64,000 bases of DNA from Peptococcus niger (GCF_900101835.1 NZ_FNAF01000004.1:159602-223601), one strand, 5' to 3'; shown: positions 53,135-61,850, numbered from the stretch's first letter. Translations and numbers: made by a program. The notes: generated by a model not told the origin, from the sequence alone.

Positions 53135-54744
53135 TGGAGCTATACAACAAACAGGAACTTGCAGAACGAAGCGAACTCTTGCAAGAAACAGAAAGAAATA
53201 GCCTGCACAGGATAACACTTGGTCAAGAAACACTTTTACTTCTCAGCCTTCATGGCCAACCGGATACCCCCATCCACCTCCTATTTGAAGAAAATGAGCC
53301 GGACAAAGTCCAGCTTTTTGCAAACCTTAAAAATGTCGCTAACACCTGCCTGGATATGGGCCAAAGTGAGCCTCAGGAAGAAGAAATAGACTACCAGTTT
53401 ATCATCAAAGAAGAACCGCCCCTTACCGCAGTAGACCTTAGTCAAAGTACAGAAAAAGAGCGGGCCATCTTTCATTTGCAAGTAACCGCAGCCCTCATCC
53501 AGATTAACGCATGGCTAAATGGATTGGAGAGCAGACTGGGTGTCATTCATTACGAAGACCTTTGCATCTCTCAAGAAACAGGGAACATCTTGCTTCAGTC
53601 CTTGGTTTATGACCCGGAAGATAAAGTCCTTTACTACACTCCTCCCTTGGACCAAGCATTAGCCAGTGAATCTGCCCTTCTTTGCAGTCAACTATGGAAT
53701 CGTCTCAACAACAGAGACCCACTGGAAACAGTAAACATTGACCAGCCCCCTCAAATTCTCAGTGAAGATGGTCGGGAGATGCTTGAAAAGCTTATATTGG
53801 GAGAAAGCCTAGACCCAGAACTTATCTACAGTCAACTGAGAAATGAAATAGAAAGGTTATCCTCAGTCGGTGAAAAGAAAAAAAGTGGGCTGAAAGAAAA
53901 ACTCAGCGGTAACAAAGAAAAAGAAGCTCGTCCAAAGAAGCGAAAAAAGAATTTGCCACCCCTGCCGGTACTCCTAGCGGCCGGTATCTTAATTGCCCTT
54001 ATGTTACTCAGGCTGGTAAGCTGTCAAGCAAAAGATAAGCCGGACGATTCCAGTTTACCACCTGTAGAAACAGAGCAAAGCAGCCTGCCGGATAGTGCCG
54101 CCTCCGGTGACTTTAACGACAGCGAACTTTCCGAACTTGAAGAACGACAAGAAGAGGAGGACGCCGCTAAAGAAAAAGAATTAGAAGAAGAACGGGAACA
54201 GGAAGATCAAGAGGCTAAAGAGAAAGAAGAAACTGAGCAAAAAGAAAAAGAAGAAGCAGAAAAAGCACGTCAAGAAGCACAAGAAGCGGATAATGAAAGA
54301 GAAAAAGAACGGGAGCGTAGTTATAACGACCGGATGAAAGGTCTAGAAGAACGAGAGCAAGAATTGAATCGCAGAGAACAAGCGCTCAAGGAAAAGCAAA
54401 ATCAATTAAGCCAAGCGCAAGCAAATGCTCAATCTCAACAGCAACAAGCAGCCCTTAACCGGCAAAACAACCCTGCACCTACAGCCAAAGAAAATCCGGC
54501 TAGGAAAAGTGGCATAAAAATTAGCAATACCGAAAGTTTTAACGTTACCCCGGGTGCTGTTAACCTCTCCCTTAACGGTAAACAAAAATTGCAACCTAAT
54601 AAGACCTGTATATGGCTGGTAGATGATACAAGTATCGCTACTGTCAAAGAAGGGACAGTTATAGGCTTAAAACAAGGCACAACCGTCATAAAGGCTCAAA
54701 CCTTGCAAGGGGAGACCTATACCATTAGTGTCACCGTAAAATAG
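53134..54744 (+). CDS. Membrane protein with coiled coil and Ig-like domain
   Basis: 536 residues. The N-terminal cytoplasmic domain (about 1-275) resembles pseudokinase-like secretion proteins (EssB-type) in its layout only. One span (PPLPVLLAAGILIALMLLRL, about 278-297), a highly charged Glu/Lys/Arg coiled coil (about 330-435), a Gln/Asn-rich part, then a C-terminal Big_2-type Ig fold (about 460-536; WLVDDTSIATVKEGTVIGLK, GTTVIKAQTLQGETYTISVT). Extracellular coiled coil with a wall-facing Ig domain. Function unknown. Confidence 0.65.
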   Translation: MELYNKQELAERSELLQETERNSLHRITLGQETLLLLSLHGQPDTPIHLLFEENEPDKVQLFANLKNVANTCLDMGQSEPQEEEIDYQFIIKEEPPLTAVDLSQSTEKERAIFHLQVTAALIQINAWLNGLESRLGVIHYEDLCISQETGNILLQSLVYDPEDKVLYYTPPLDQALASESALLCSQLWNRLNNRDPLETVNIDQPPQILSEDGREMLEKLILGESLDPELIYSQLRNEIERLSSVGEKKKSGLKEKLSGNKEKEARPKKRKKNLPPLPVLLAAGILIALMLLRLVSCQAKDKPDDSSLPPVETEQSSLPDSAASGDFNDSELSELEERQEEEDAAKEKELEEEREQEDQEAKEKEETEQKEKEEAEKARQEAQEADNEREKERERSYNDRMKGLEEREQELNRREQALKEKQNQLSQAQANAQSQQQQAALNRQNNPAPTAKENPARKSGIKISNTESFNVTPGAVNLSLNGKQKLQPNKTCIWLVDDTSIATVKEGTVIGLKQGTTVIKAQTLQGETYTISVTVK

Positions 54745-54800
54745 TCGCAAATTGCCTATAAATGATTAATGCGACCATATGATGAAAGGAGCTGTTAGCT

Positions 54801-55301
54801 TTGCAAGGAGGAACTCACTTTATAGCCGGTTTAGCTATAGGACTTGGACTTCTAACCCTAGACCGCTTCCAGATGCCTCTTACAGAAAGCCTCGCCTGTT
54901 TAAGTGCAGCAGGCATTGGCTCCCTCTTTCCGGATATTGATACCCCAGACAGTAAGCTGGGGCATATGGTAAAGCCATTAGCCCTAGCCATCAATAAAAG
55001 CTTTGGTCATAGAGGAATAACCCACTCTCCATTATTAGTCGTTATTCTCTTTGCCTTCCTAGAAATTCTCTTGCCCGACTACCACAACCTAGCTATATTC
55101 TTTGCAGCAGGTATGGTAAGCCATCTTTTGTTGGATATGCTTAACCACAAAGGCATACCGCTTTTGTATCCCTTGCCGGTGAAATTTCATATCGCCAACT
55201 TGAAAAATGCTAGTGTAGAAGAACTTGTTATTCGGATGGCCTTTAACATTACAGCGTTTCTATTATGTTTCTATCATGTGAAAGGAATGATACAGCTATG
55301 A
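54801..55301 (+). CDS. YdjM-family membrane metal-dependent hydrolase
   Basis: 166 residues from TTG 54801 (AAAGGAG). Family landmarks: GGTHFIAGLAIGLGL with the first His, GIGSLFPDIDTPDSKLG, FGHRGITHSP, and GMVSHLLLDMLNHKGIPLLY-P. These His/Asp residues coordinate metal in the YdjM/DUF457 family; four or five spans. Such hydrolases occur on chromosomes and mobile elements; substrate unknown. Next gene is coupled by an ATGA overlap. Confidence 0.9.
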   Translation: MQGGTHFIAGLAIGLGLLTLDRFQMPLTESLACLSAAGIGSLFPDIDTPDSKLGHMVKPLALAINKSFGHRGITHSPLLVVILFAFLEILLPDYHNLAIFFAAGMVSHLLLDMLNHKGIPLLYPLPVKFHIANLKNASVEELVIRMAFNITAFLLCFYHVKGMIQL

Positions 55302-55546
55302 ACCTCCCCTACACAAAAGAAAAGGTATCACTATTAACTAAGTTGGCTGAAAGCCATATGGAACGAGCAGAGCTCTTTCAAGAACTCGCCTTAATGACAG
55401 CCTCTCTTGCCATAGAAAACGGAGAAATGGAGGTTGAAGAAGCAGAAATATTTTTCTCCTCAGACCACTCCCCCTATGTTCGCGAAATCCTTTCAGGCAA
55501 AGACCTTTTACAATCTTTCTTAACCAGAGGTGTTCTCTTTGACTGA
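55298..55546 (+). CDS. Small hypothetical protein
   Basis: 82 residues from ATG 55298, sharing ATGA with the upstream stop. Helical, acidic, no recognised family. Overlaps the following HTH gene. Confidence 0.6.
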   Translation: MNLPYTKEKVSLLTKLAESHMERAELFQELALMTASLAIENGEMEVEEAEIFFSSDHSPYVREILSGKDLLQSFLTRGVLFD

Positions 55547-56063
55547 TGAAGAAAAAATCGCCATATGCCTTGAACGTCTTAACCAAAGCAGCATTTACGA
55601 TATTGCAGATAAGATGGGCTATTGCGGACAAACCATCTACCAAATCCTAGATGATCTCCCGGGAGTGAGAGGTAGCTGTACCTTGTCGCCTATCCCGGAT
55701 AGTCTTTCTAAACAAGTAATCGCTTACTACTTTCTGGGCCGTACCAGCCTTGAAATATCTCAACAACTTGATCTTTACCCAGGAGAAGTAATAGACGTCT
55801 TTGCAACCCTTAAAAGTAAAAAGAAACCGGTTGTTACAAGTAAGTACTATCCAAGGGTTACAGATTGGCTCAATCAAAACAGATGTACCATAAAAGAATT
55901 GGCTAGGGCAATAAACGTCCAGCCAAATAAGCTCAGTAGCATTCTAAGAGGTGGATATAGGAGCCACATGAGCTACAAGGTAGCTCAGAAGATAAGGGAT
56001 TATACTGGACTTAGTTTGCAGGAAATCTATGCTGTTCAGCTACGTGGGAGGGACGAATCGTGA
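55539..56063 (+). CDS. HTH protein
   Basis: About 174 residues from TTG 55539 (GAGGTG upstream). Two DNA-binding-type helix pairs: IYDIADKMGYCGQTIYQILD near the N-terminus and an XRE-like one near the end (TIKELARAINVQPNKLSSIL, followed by SYKVAQKIRDYTGLSLQEIY). Probably a regulator of this operon. Overlaps the genes on both sides. Confidence 0.65.
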   Translation: MTDEEKIAICLERLNQSSIYDIADKMGYCGQTIYQILDDLPGVRGSCTLSPIPDSLSKQVIAYYFLGRTSLEISQQLDLYPGEVIDVFATLKSKKKPVVTSKYYPRVTDWLNQNRCTIKELARAINVQPNKLSSILRGGYRSHMSYKVAQKIRDYTGLSLQEIYAVQLRGRDES

Positions 56064-57100
56064 ATAAAGCACAAAAAAACCTGCTCCTCGTTGTTGCCAT
56101 TATAGGCTGCATAGCCCTAGGAATTTTTTTAGGCAAGCTTATTTTAAGGGGACCTGAAGTAGAAGGACCCGAAAAAGAAACATCCTCTAGGCAAGAAGAA
56201 AAATTAACGCCGGATACAAAATATGCTAATGACGAGATCGTGCAATACAAATTTGATAAAGGCACCCTAACTGCCGGGTTGGGGAAAAAGATAAAAGATG
56301 ACTGGATCTACTTGAACCTAAATAGTGACTACAAAGGAAATATTGGTTACTATGTTGAATCCAGTCGAGTCCCTTTAGATATGAGCCGTGGACAAGACCA
56401 GACGGAAGGTACCGTAAACCTATCTAAAGAAAATAACGTTATTTTACGCAGTCAGTTTTACCAGATTGACCTGAGCCCGAGTCGTTATATGAATGAGAAG
56501 GACTTTGGTGTTCGTTGGCAAGATGACGAGCTATTTGATGGCAAGCGTGACGGCACAGAAATTTCTATCCGGGGCGTTGACAGAGATAGCGGTGAGCTTC
56601 TCTTTATTGCAGACCTTACGATTACCTATAACAAAAAAACAGGTGAGTACCGGATAGATAGTCTTAAAAATGCAGAAGCTTTTGAGAAACAAGAAATAAG
56701 CCGAGAAGAAAGGGATAAGGCCATAGATCAAGCCATTAACTTTGTGTCCGACAAGCTTGAATTAGACCTTCCGGATGACTGGAAAGAAAGAGCCCGAAAA
56801 GGTGCTACTTGTCATATGCATAATATGACCTATTTCCCCCGTTACTTGGATAAAGAGAAAAAGGTAGCCCAAAAGAAAGACATTACCAATTGTGCCAATA
56901 TGGTAGCTGTCAATTTGCCTTTAGAAAAAAATAGATATGGCTTTGTAACTGTTTATTTTGCACCAAAGACTCAGCTTATTGGCCTTTCTAAGCCGGCAGC
57001 TCCAGGAGAGGATAAGTTAAACTTGAAGCTGGTTGGATATGATCCCATCTACCCTAAAAACCCTCAGGTCATACTGGCCCCGCCTGGATTCTTTAGCTAA
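56060..57100 (+). CDS. Membrane-anchored extracellular protein
   Basis: 346 residues from GTG 56060, which shares bases with the upstream stop. One N-terminal span (LLLVVAIIGCIALGIFLGKL) and a long polar extracellular region without recognised domains; about residue 230 onward contains LDLPDDWKERARKGATCHMH and CANMVAVNLP, with two cysteines that might pair. Unknown function. Confidence 0.6.
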   Translation: MNKAQKNLLLVVAIIGCIALGIFLGKLILRGPEVEGPEKETSSRQEEKLTPDTKYANDEIVQYKFDKGTLTAGLGKKIKDDWIYLNLNSDYKGNIGYYVESSRVPLDMSRGQDQTEGTVNLSKENNVILRSQFYQIDLSPSRYMNEKDFGVRWQDDELFDGKRDGTEISIRGVDRDSGELLFIADLTITYNKKTGEYRIDSLKNAEAFEKQEISREERDKAIDQAINFVSDKLELDLPDDWKERARKGATCHMHNMTYFPRYLDKEKKVAQKKDITNCANMVAVNLPLEKNRYGFVTVYFAPKTQLIGLSKPAAPGEDKLNLKLVGYDPIYPKNPQVILAPPGFFS

Positions 57101-57111
57101 GGAGTGATACA

Positions 57112-57426
57112 ATGGCAAGGATATTAGATACCCAAGAACAAAAGGAAGCCCTTCGGGAGATAATGGAAGGGCTAAGACAAATAGAGGATATAGACAGACT
57201 TTTAGCTTCGGATAAAGCCTTCAGCCTTGGTATTTTAGGCTATAACAAGTTGAAAATCTCCTTTGATACCGCTAGTACTGAAGAAATACAAATAAGGCGC
57301 CTGCTGGCTAAATTAAGAGCCAAGATAGCCAAGAAAATACCACCCATGGCTGATAAGTACCATATAGCCCTAACAGATGGAGAAGAGTGCCTGCTTGTTG
57401 GGGAAAGAGAAGAGGCTTTGCCTTGA
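57112..57426 (+). CDS. Hypothetical protein
   Basis: 104 residues, GGAGTGATAC upstream. Helical and charged (REIMEGLRQIEDIDRLLASD). Ends the operon; downstream sequence is an IS/tnpB scar. Unrecognised. Confidence 0.55.
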   Translation: MARILDTQEQKEALREIMEGLRQIEDIDRLLASDKAFSLGILGYNKLKISFDTASTEEIQIRRLLAKLRAKIAKKIPPMADKYHIALTDGEECLLVGEREEALP

Positions 57427-57457
57427 ATTGAATATAGCCCTACGCCTAAGCACTTAT

Positions 57458-57565
57458 GTAATGTGATAAGACATATGTTACAGAAACAGATAAATGGTTT
57501 CCATCTAGTCAGATATGCCATGCTTGCGGAAGGCGGCACCCTGAGTTAAAAACATCTCCATGAAA
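57458..57565 (+). mobile_element. Scar: IS terminus fused to a tnpB fragment
   Basis: 57458-57493 is the IS terminus seen at 30690 and 63871 (TGTAATGTGATAAGACATAT onward). At GATAAA (57488-57493) it passes into a near-copy of 14021-14095 from tnpB, covering the zinc-finger codons (ATGCCATGCTTGCGGAAGGC). One A is missing in the later AAAAAA run. A joint between two elements, with no intact gene. Confidence 0.85.
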
Positions 57566-57581
57566 TCTCGTCCAAAAGAAG

Positions 57582-57610
57582 TTGACTTAGGATGGTAAAA
57601 GTGGTAATAT
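57582..57610 (+). promoter_or_regulatory. Promoter of an orphan transcript
   Basis: TTGACT (57582-57587), 17 bases ending AGTGG, TAATAT (57605-57610), same style as other element promoters. Confidence 0.8.
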
Positions 57611-57616
57611 GATAAT

Positions 57617-57752
57617 GAGGTTAGAGCATGGCCTCACTTCTATCTTTCTTTTTTAGAGAAGCAGGTAAAATTTTGCATACTTCTCCATTCATTTCTCCTT
57701 CGGCTAATGGCCGGAAAAAAGCAAGCCTCCTTTCTCCGGGCTTGCTTTTTTT
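57617..57752 (+). ncRNA. Orphan short transcript, possible sRNA
   Basis: Between a strong promoter and a strong terminator (GCAAGCC 57721-57727 with GGGCTTGC 57738-57745 and T run to 57752) lie about 135 bases. GAGGTTAGAGCATGGCCTC can fold at the 5' end and AGAAG/CTTCT pairing is possible later. The only ORF (42 codons from the ATG near 57627) runs through the terminator stem, which argues against coding. It might be a regulatory RNA or an attenuated leader that lost its gene. Confidence 0.45.
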
Positions 57753-57776
57753 ATGAGTTGTGTGTACACGCTAGAT

Positions 57777-57811
57777 AAAAACCCGACCAGCTTAATTGCC
57801 GCTCGGGTTTT
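57777..57811. terminator. Terminator of the minus-strand membrane-protein gene
   Basis: AAAACCCGA ... TCGGGTTTT, symmetrical and usable in both directions, eight bases past the stop of the minus-strand gene. Confidence 0.85.
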
Positions 57812-57818
57812 CCTTTGT

Positions 57819-58553
57819 TTAGAGAGCTTGATAGCCTAAAAGTACACCGGGTTCTTCTTCTCTGAAGTAGATGACATAGACTCCGTTTAAATTAAACTCT
57901 TTCTTACCCGGCACAATAAAAGTAAAGTAGGAGGGGATATCATCGCTGGTGGCGAATACTACCTTGGTCCGGTTTCTCGTTTTGATAGGTCTAACGTCTA
58001 CAGCCGAAACGGCCTGCTCTACAATCTTACCTGAAGCAAAGTCGAGTTTTGTTGATAGGCCTAGGTATACCAAACCTAGAGATACAACAATACCTAGCAA
58101 ATAGCTTGGCCGCCCCTCTGTAATAGCTAAAAACAGACAAAAGAGAAGCACTCCGGCTGCCATTAAGTACTGCATGATGACCTTCTTTTCGAGCCCTGCC
58201 GGTAGGTCTGTGCTATTATATAGCTTACGAGCCGCTAGGGCCTCTTTTTTAAGGCGCTTTTTCTCTTTTGCTAATCTGGGTCCAAGCTGATTTACTTTAT
58301 CTTGATATTGGCCTTTTTGTGGCTCCTCCGGATCGTTAGTTGTTTGTACATATGGAGAAATCTCCTTTTCTGTGCTGCCACTAGCAAAATCCTCTTCTTC
58401 AGGCATTTCTATTGTTAACACTGTTCCTGTTAAGTTCCCATCTTCGTCTATTAAATACAGTTTCCTTTCAGCTTCATCATATCGGCCCTCTCTAATCAAA
58501 GTACCAAAGGTAAATACTCGTCGAGGGAGTAAAAGGATTTCTTTATCCGTCAT
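57819..58553 (-). CDS. Membrane protein, unknown
   Basis: 244 residues after AGGAGG. A soluble N-terminal half, a basic helix (RLAKEKKRLKKEALAARKLY), two close spans (VIMQYLMAAGVLLFCLFLAI, YLLGIVVSLGLVYLGL) and a soluble C-terminal beta-rich part. Transcribed divergently from the HTH genes at 58707. No family recognised. Confidence 0.6.
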   Translation of the reverse strand: MTDKEILLLPRRVFTFGTLIREGRYDEAERKLYLIDEDGNLTGTVLTIEMPEEEDFASGSTEKEISPYVQTTNDPEEPQKGQYQDKVNQLGPRLAKEKKRLKKEALAARKLYNSTDLPAGLEKKVIMQYLMAAGVLLFCLFLAITEGRPSYLLGIVVSLGLVYLGLSTKLDFASGKIVEQAVSAVDVRPIKTRNRTKVVFATSDDIPSYFTFIVPGKKEFNLNGVYVIYFREEEPGVLLGYQAL

Positions 58554-58598
58554 TTTTGGATACCTCCTGAATGCAAAAGATACTTTTTCCTAAAATAC

Positions 58599-58663
58599 AT
58601 AGTACCACGGAAATAACTTTAAGTCTATTGCTGGTTGACTAAAAATCCCTAAAGTGGTAGTCT
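58599..58663. promoter_or_regulatory. Divergent promoter pair
   Basis: Plus strand: TTGACT (58635-58640), 17 bases, TAGTCT (58658-58663) for the HTH genes. Minus strand: TAGACT (58622-58627), 17 bases, TACTAT (58599-58604) for the membrane protein. The two -35 boxes are seven bases apart, so one regulator could control both. Confidence 0.65.
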
Positions 58664-58706
58664 ACTGTTAAGTAAGTTAAACATTATCCAGCAAGGAGGA
58701 TAACAT

Positions 58707-59363
58707 ATGGCAATTCCTTTTGAACGTGAAAGGGTAGAAGAAGATATTCGGGAAATTCTCTTAGCATATGGAGAGCGTGATCCAGGCCGTTTGGAAGCTT
58801 TTAAAGAACGCCATAAGAGCAAAAATATAAATACTAATGATGTCAGAGGAATGACCTACGACATGCTTTTCGATTTTGCGGTGACCTATGATTTAACGAT
58901 AAGAGAAGTTTTTCGTATTTGTGACATATCTTTCTACCCCTTGGAAGAGCCTGAGAAAGCTTTCTTGGAATTAGCTGGGCAGGCAGACCATAGCAGGTTT
59001 CCTGCTTTAAGAGCATCTATGGAGCGTCTTCTGCCTGAACCCTGGCAGTCATTTAACGAAACAACCCCCTCTAAACGGATAAAAGGGTATGCAAAACAAG
59101 CACTCCCTAAAGGTCGGCGTAAGTTCCAGAATGAATATCTAAAGAAGGCATGGGAAGACAGGACAGGGTCTACTACGATTCCGACGAGAGAACTGCCGGC
59201 TGCTGCTAAAGAGTTAGGTATTCCTATGAACTGGGTGTTAAATGCCGGAATGCCGACATATATCTACAGCGAAGATTCGGAAGTAGAAGATCTGCTCGCT
59301 ATTTTTGCTCTTTTACAACCCTATCTTAAACAGACTGTACTCGAAGGCATTAAACTTTTGTGA
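58707..59363 (+). CDS. Putative HTH regulator
   Basis: 218 residues, AAGGAGG upstream. A C-terminal segment (TRELPAAAKELGIPMNWVLN) and an earlier helix pair (LLFDFAVTYDLTIREVFRIC, starting near residue 47) have HTH character. Next to a divergent promoter region and followed by another HTH gene. Family not recognised. Confidence 0.5.
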   Translation: MAIPFERERVEEDIREILLAYGERDPGRLEAFKERHKSKNINTNDVRGMTYDMLFDFAVTYDLTIREVFRICDISFYPLEEPEKAFLELAGQADHSRFPALRASMERLLPEPWQSFNETTPSKRIKGYAKQALPKGRRKFQNEYLKKAWEDRTGSTTIPTRELPAAAKELGIPMNWVLNAGMPTYIYSEDSEVEDLLAIFALLQPYLKQTVLEGIKLL

Positions 59364-59376
59364 GGGGGAGAGGAAT

Positions 59377-60099
59377 TTGGATATAATAGCTGATTGGAAC
59401 AAGCTTCCTGTCGGAAAGAAATACGAAGCCTCACTACCGATTGCTATATCTCTGCGTAATGAGGCATCCGCGAGAGTTAAAGGCTTTCTAGAAGCAAGCG
59501 GAAAGACTGCCGGGACTGTTGCAGATAATATAGGCGTCAACAGAGGGGGCTTTTCACGGTTTCTAAAAAGCAGATTTAGTGTGCCGATGGATAGTATGAG
59601 GAAACTAGCCTATAGTGAGTTTAATGTCAGTATTCATTCTCTCTTTTTTGGAGAAAAGGGCATTACACCGCTCCCTAAACTCTTGGAGGAAATAGTAGAA
59701 GAATGTCCTAATCTGGAGGTAGAAGGGCAATTAAGCTATGTAAGTAGAGCTGCGTCTTTGAACAGGCGAGTTCAAGAACTGGCACAAGACAGGGCCATCC
59801 CGATACCTGATTTATGCGGTAAAGAGGTCTCCCAAGCCTTGAAAAACAGCTTGCGGAGAATAGAGGCTGAGCCGGATTTTGAACCCAGGATAAACTTTCT
59901 CATTTTCATGACAATGTATTTTAATACAACAATGGATTACTTTTACAGCCAAAACTATGCCCGCTACACAGATGTATCTGCTCATGGCAAAGTTATTCAA
60001 GATAGCGAGAGCTTGCGATTTCTAAGACTTTATTTGGAAAAAGAGAAGATAGATAGGGAAAAGATAGGTGGTCAAGCGCTGGCTTGCGGTTGGAAATGA
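59377..60099 (+). CDS. HTH-containing regulator
   Basis: 240 residues from TTG 59377 (GGGGGAGAGG upstream), 13 bases after the preceding gene. ASGKTAGTVADNIGVNRGGF-SRFLKSRFSVP is an XRE-like helix-turn-helix. A second region (about 135-175) may be another. Likely forms a two-gene regulatory operon with its neighbour. Cut off at the 3' side by an IS605-type element starting about 60100. Confidence 0.6.
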   Translation: MDIIADWNKLPVGKKYEASLPIAISLRNEASARVKGFLEASGKTAGTVADNIGVNRGGFSRFLKSRFSVPMDSMRKLAYSEFNVSIHSLFFGEKGITPLPKLLEEIVEECPNLEVEGQLSYVSRAASLNRRVQELAQDRAIPIPDLCGKEVSQALKNSLRRIEAEPDFEPRINFLIFMTMYFNTTMDYFYSQNYARYTDVSAHGKVIQDSESLRFLRLYLEKEKIDREKIGGQALACGWK

Positions 60100-60435
60100 A
60101 CCACCCACCACCTAAAGGTAATGGGTTTTCTGTTAAATGGTTTACCAGACTTAGTGTTCAGAAATGAATACTACGATATTTAGGTCATGATACCTACAGT
60201 TGACGCAACAGACTGTTGCTCTATCATACATGTTTAAGTTAGGTCAGAATAAGAACAGCCTTGTGATATGTATGCAAAAAGCCTTTATATCATTGTCGAG
60301 TTGAAGTCGGAACAGTTGTATGGTAACAGTACAGCAAAGTACGCATCACCTACCAGTTGGTAGAGTATTTATAAGGAGAAACTTATCTAGCGTGTCGTGA
60401 AACTCCTTGCTTTAGCTATGGGGACTTCGAAAGTT

Positions 60436-60591
60436 TTGAGAAGTGAATATCCGTCATTGAAAACAAGAATACCGTCACTGTGGACAAACAGCTACTTTGT
60501 ATCAACTGTTGGTGGTGCTCCGCTTGATGTAATCAAGCAATATATCGAAAATCAGAAAACATCGCAAAGACAAAAGGATAAATTAGGATAA
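60436..60591 (+). pseudogene. tnpA: TnpA C-terminal remnant
   Basis: Only about 50 residues remain: RSEYPSLKTRIPSLWTNSYF, then VSTVGGAPLDVIKQYIENQK, with the catalytic tyrosine in KQYIENQ. The HUH histidines are missing. The 40 codons preceding it in frame come from unrelated IS end sequence. Overlaps the tnpB start by one base. Confidence 0.85.
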
Positions 60592-61691
60592 TGCAAAAAG
60601 GTGTTAAATTTAGAATCTATCCGAATAAGGAACAGCAAAATTTAATCAATCAAACTTTTGGATGCTGTAGGCTTATCTACAATAAAGGTCTTGCTATGCG
60701 TAACGAAGCGTATCAGAATGGCAATAAAATTGGCTATTCACAGACTTCTGCAATGCTGACAGACTTAAAGAAAAGTGATGATTTTGCATTTCTTAAAGCG
60801 GTAGATTCTATTGCTTTACAACAGTCCTTGCGTGATCTTGACAGAGGTTTTGTAAACTTCTTTCAGAAACGTGCATCCCATCCGACATTTAAAAGTAAAC
60901 GTAATCACCGCCAGTCCTACAGAACAATCAATCAGGGCAATAATATCCGTATTGTAGGGAAATATATAAAACTTCCCAAGTTAGGCTTTGTGAAAATCCG
61001 TCAAACTATGGGAGTGGGGAAAATCAATAACGTAACCATTGAGCGTACACCGACGAATAAATATTTTGCTGTTCTGAATGTGAAATTTGAACCACAGCCA
61101 ATGAGTAATAAAGGTGGTAAGATTGGCATTGATGTGGGTATTAAAGAGTTCTATTCCGACAGTAACGGAAATGTAGTACACAACCCTAAATACCTTGAAA
61201 AATCAATGCGTAAGCTCATACGTGAACAACGGAAATTGTCACGCAAAGAAAAAGGTTCAGCCAATCGTAATAAACAGCGTGTTAAGGTTGCCTTAGTACA
61301 TGAAAAGATTACTAATCAAAGAAACGATTTTTTACAAAAACAATCCACTATGTTGATTCGTGAAAACCAAACTATCTGCATAGAGGATTTAAAAGTAAAA
61401 AATATGATGCGTAATCATAAATTAGCACAGCATATAGGTTCTGCGTCGTGGTCTAAGTTTTTTGATATGTTGTCCTATAAATCTATTTGGTACGGGAATG
61501 ACATTGTAAAAGTGCCTACCATGTATCCAAGCAGCCAAACATGTTCCTGTTGTGGATTTAAAAATCCACTTGTAAAGAATCTTGCAATCCGTAAATGGGA
61601 GTGTCCGGAGTGCCATACAAAGCATGATAGGGACACCAACGCAAGTATCAACATACTGAATAAAGGACTGCAAATGCAGTCAGCATCGTAA
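60591..61691 (+). CDS. tnpB: TnpB RNA-guided nuclease
   Basis: 366 residues, full length. N-terminal helical and beta domain (FRIYPNKEQQNLINQTFGCC), then the RuvC-like catalytic core with D181 (GIDVGIKEF), E265 (CIEDLKV) and D348 (HDRDTNASINI), and a zinc finger from C318/C321 and C338/C341. TnpB cuts double-stranded DNA guided by omega-RNA from the element's right end and helps retention after TnpA excision. All catalytic residues are present, so this copy should be active, although its tnpA is broken. Distinct in sequence from the 13067 copy. Confidence 0.95.
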   Translation: MQKGVKFRIYPNKEQQNLINQTFGCCRLIYNKGLAMRNEAYQNGNKIGYSQTSAMLTDLKKSDDFAFLKAVDSIALQQSLRDLDRGFVNFFQKRASHPTFKSKRNHRQSYRTINQGNNIRIVGKYIKLPKLGFVKIRQTMGVGKINNVTIERTPTNKYFAVLNVKFEPQPMSNKGGKIGIDVGIKEFYSDSNGNVVHNPKYLEKSMRKLIREQRKLSRKEKGSANRNKQRVKVALVHEKITNQRNDFLQKQSTMLIRENQTICIEDLKVKNMMRNHKLAQHIGSASWSKFFDMLSYKSIWYGNDIVKVPTMYPSSQTCSCCGFKNPLVKNLAIRKWECPECHTKHDRDTNASINILNKGLQMQSAS

Positions 61692-61850
61692 ACATAAAAC
61701 AATAGAACATATGACCTGCACCGTAGGGCATACGGGAACAGTATAATCTAGCTTGTGGACACTGTGTAAGACATTGAGATACCAAATGGTATCAGCAAAT
61801 GCAGTAGTGGTTGAAGCAAGAATCCCCCTGCTTTAGCTGTGGGGAGTGTC
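61692..61850 (+). ncRNA. Omega-RNA scaffold and right end
   Basis: Shares a core at 61751-61772 (GCTTGTGGACACTGTGTAAG and two bases) and the GGTTGAAGCAAGAA context with the copy behind the first tnpB. The terminal hairpin ends at GTGTC 61850; the guide would begin at 61851 (AAAAAATCGTGCCTTC). Boundaries approximate. Confidence 0.65.

Larger units (their letters stand above)
60100..61850 (+). mobile_element. IS200/IS605-family element with intact tnpB
   Basis: A left region (60100-60435) with a palindromic start (CCACCCACCACCTAAAGGTA), a tnpA remnant, an intact tnpB and a right end with terminal hairpin (CCCCC 61824-61828 with GGGG 61841-61844) finishing GTGTC at 61850. The left region also has a hairpin-like piece near 60400-60425 (TTGCTTTAGCTATGGGGACT) that resembles this right end, suggesting an internal deletion or nested joint. 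About 330 bases of the left region hold no gene. Confidence 0.85.

Noticed and set aside
57627..57755. 42-codon ORF from an ATG after GAGG in the orphan transcript
   Set aside because: It is translated through the terminator hairpin and has T-run codons, typical of chance ORFs.
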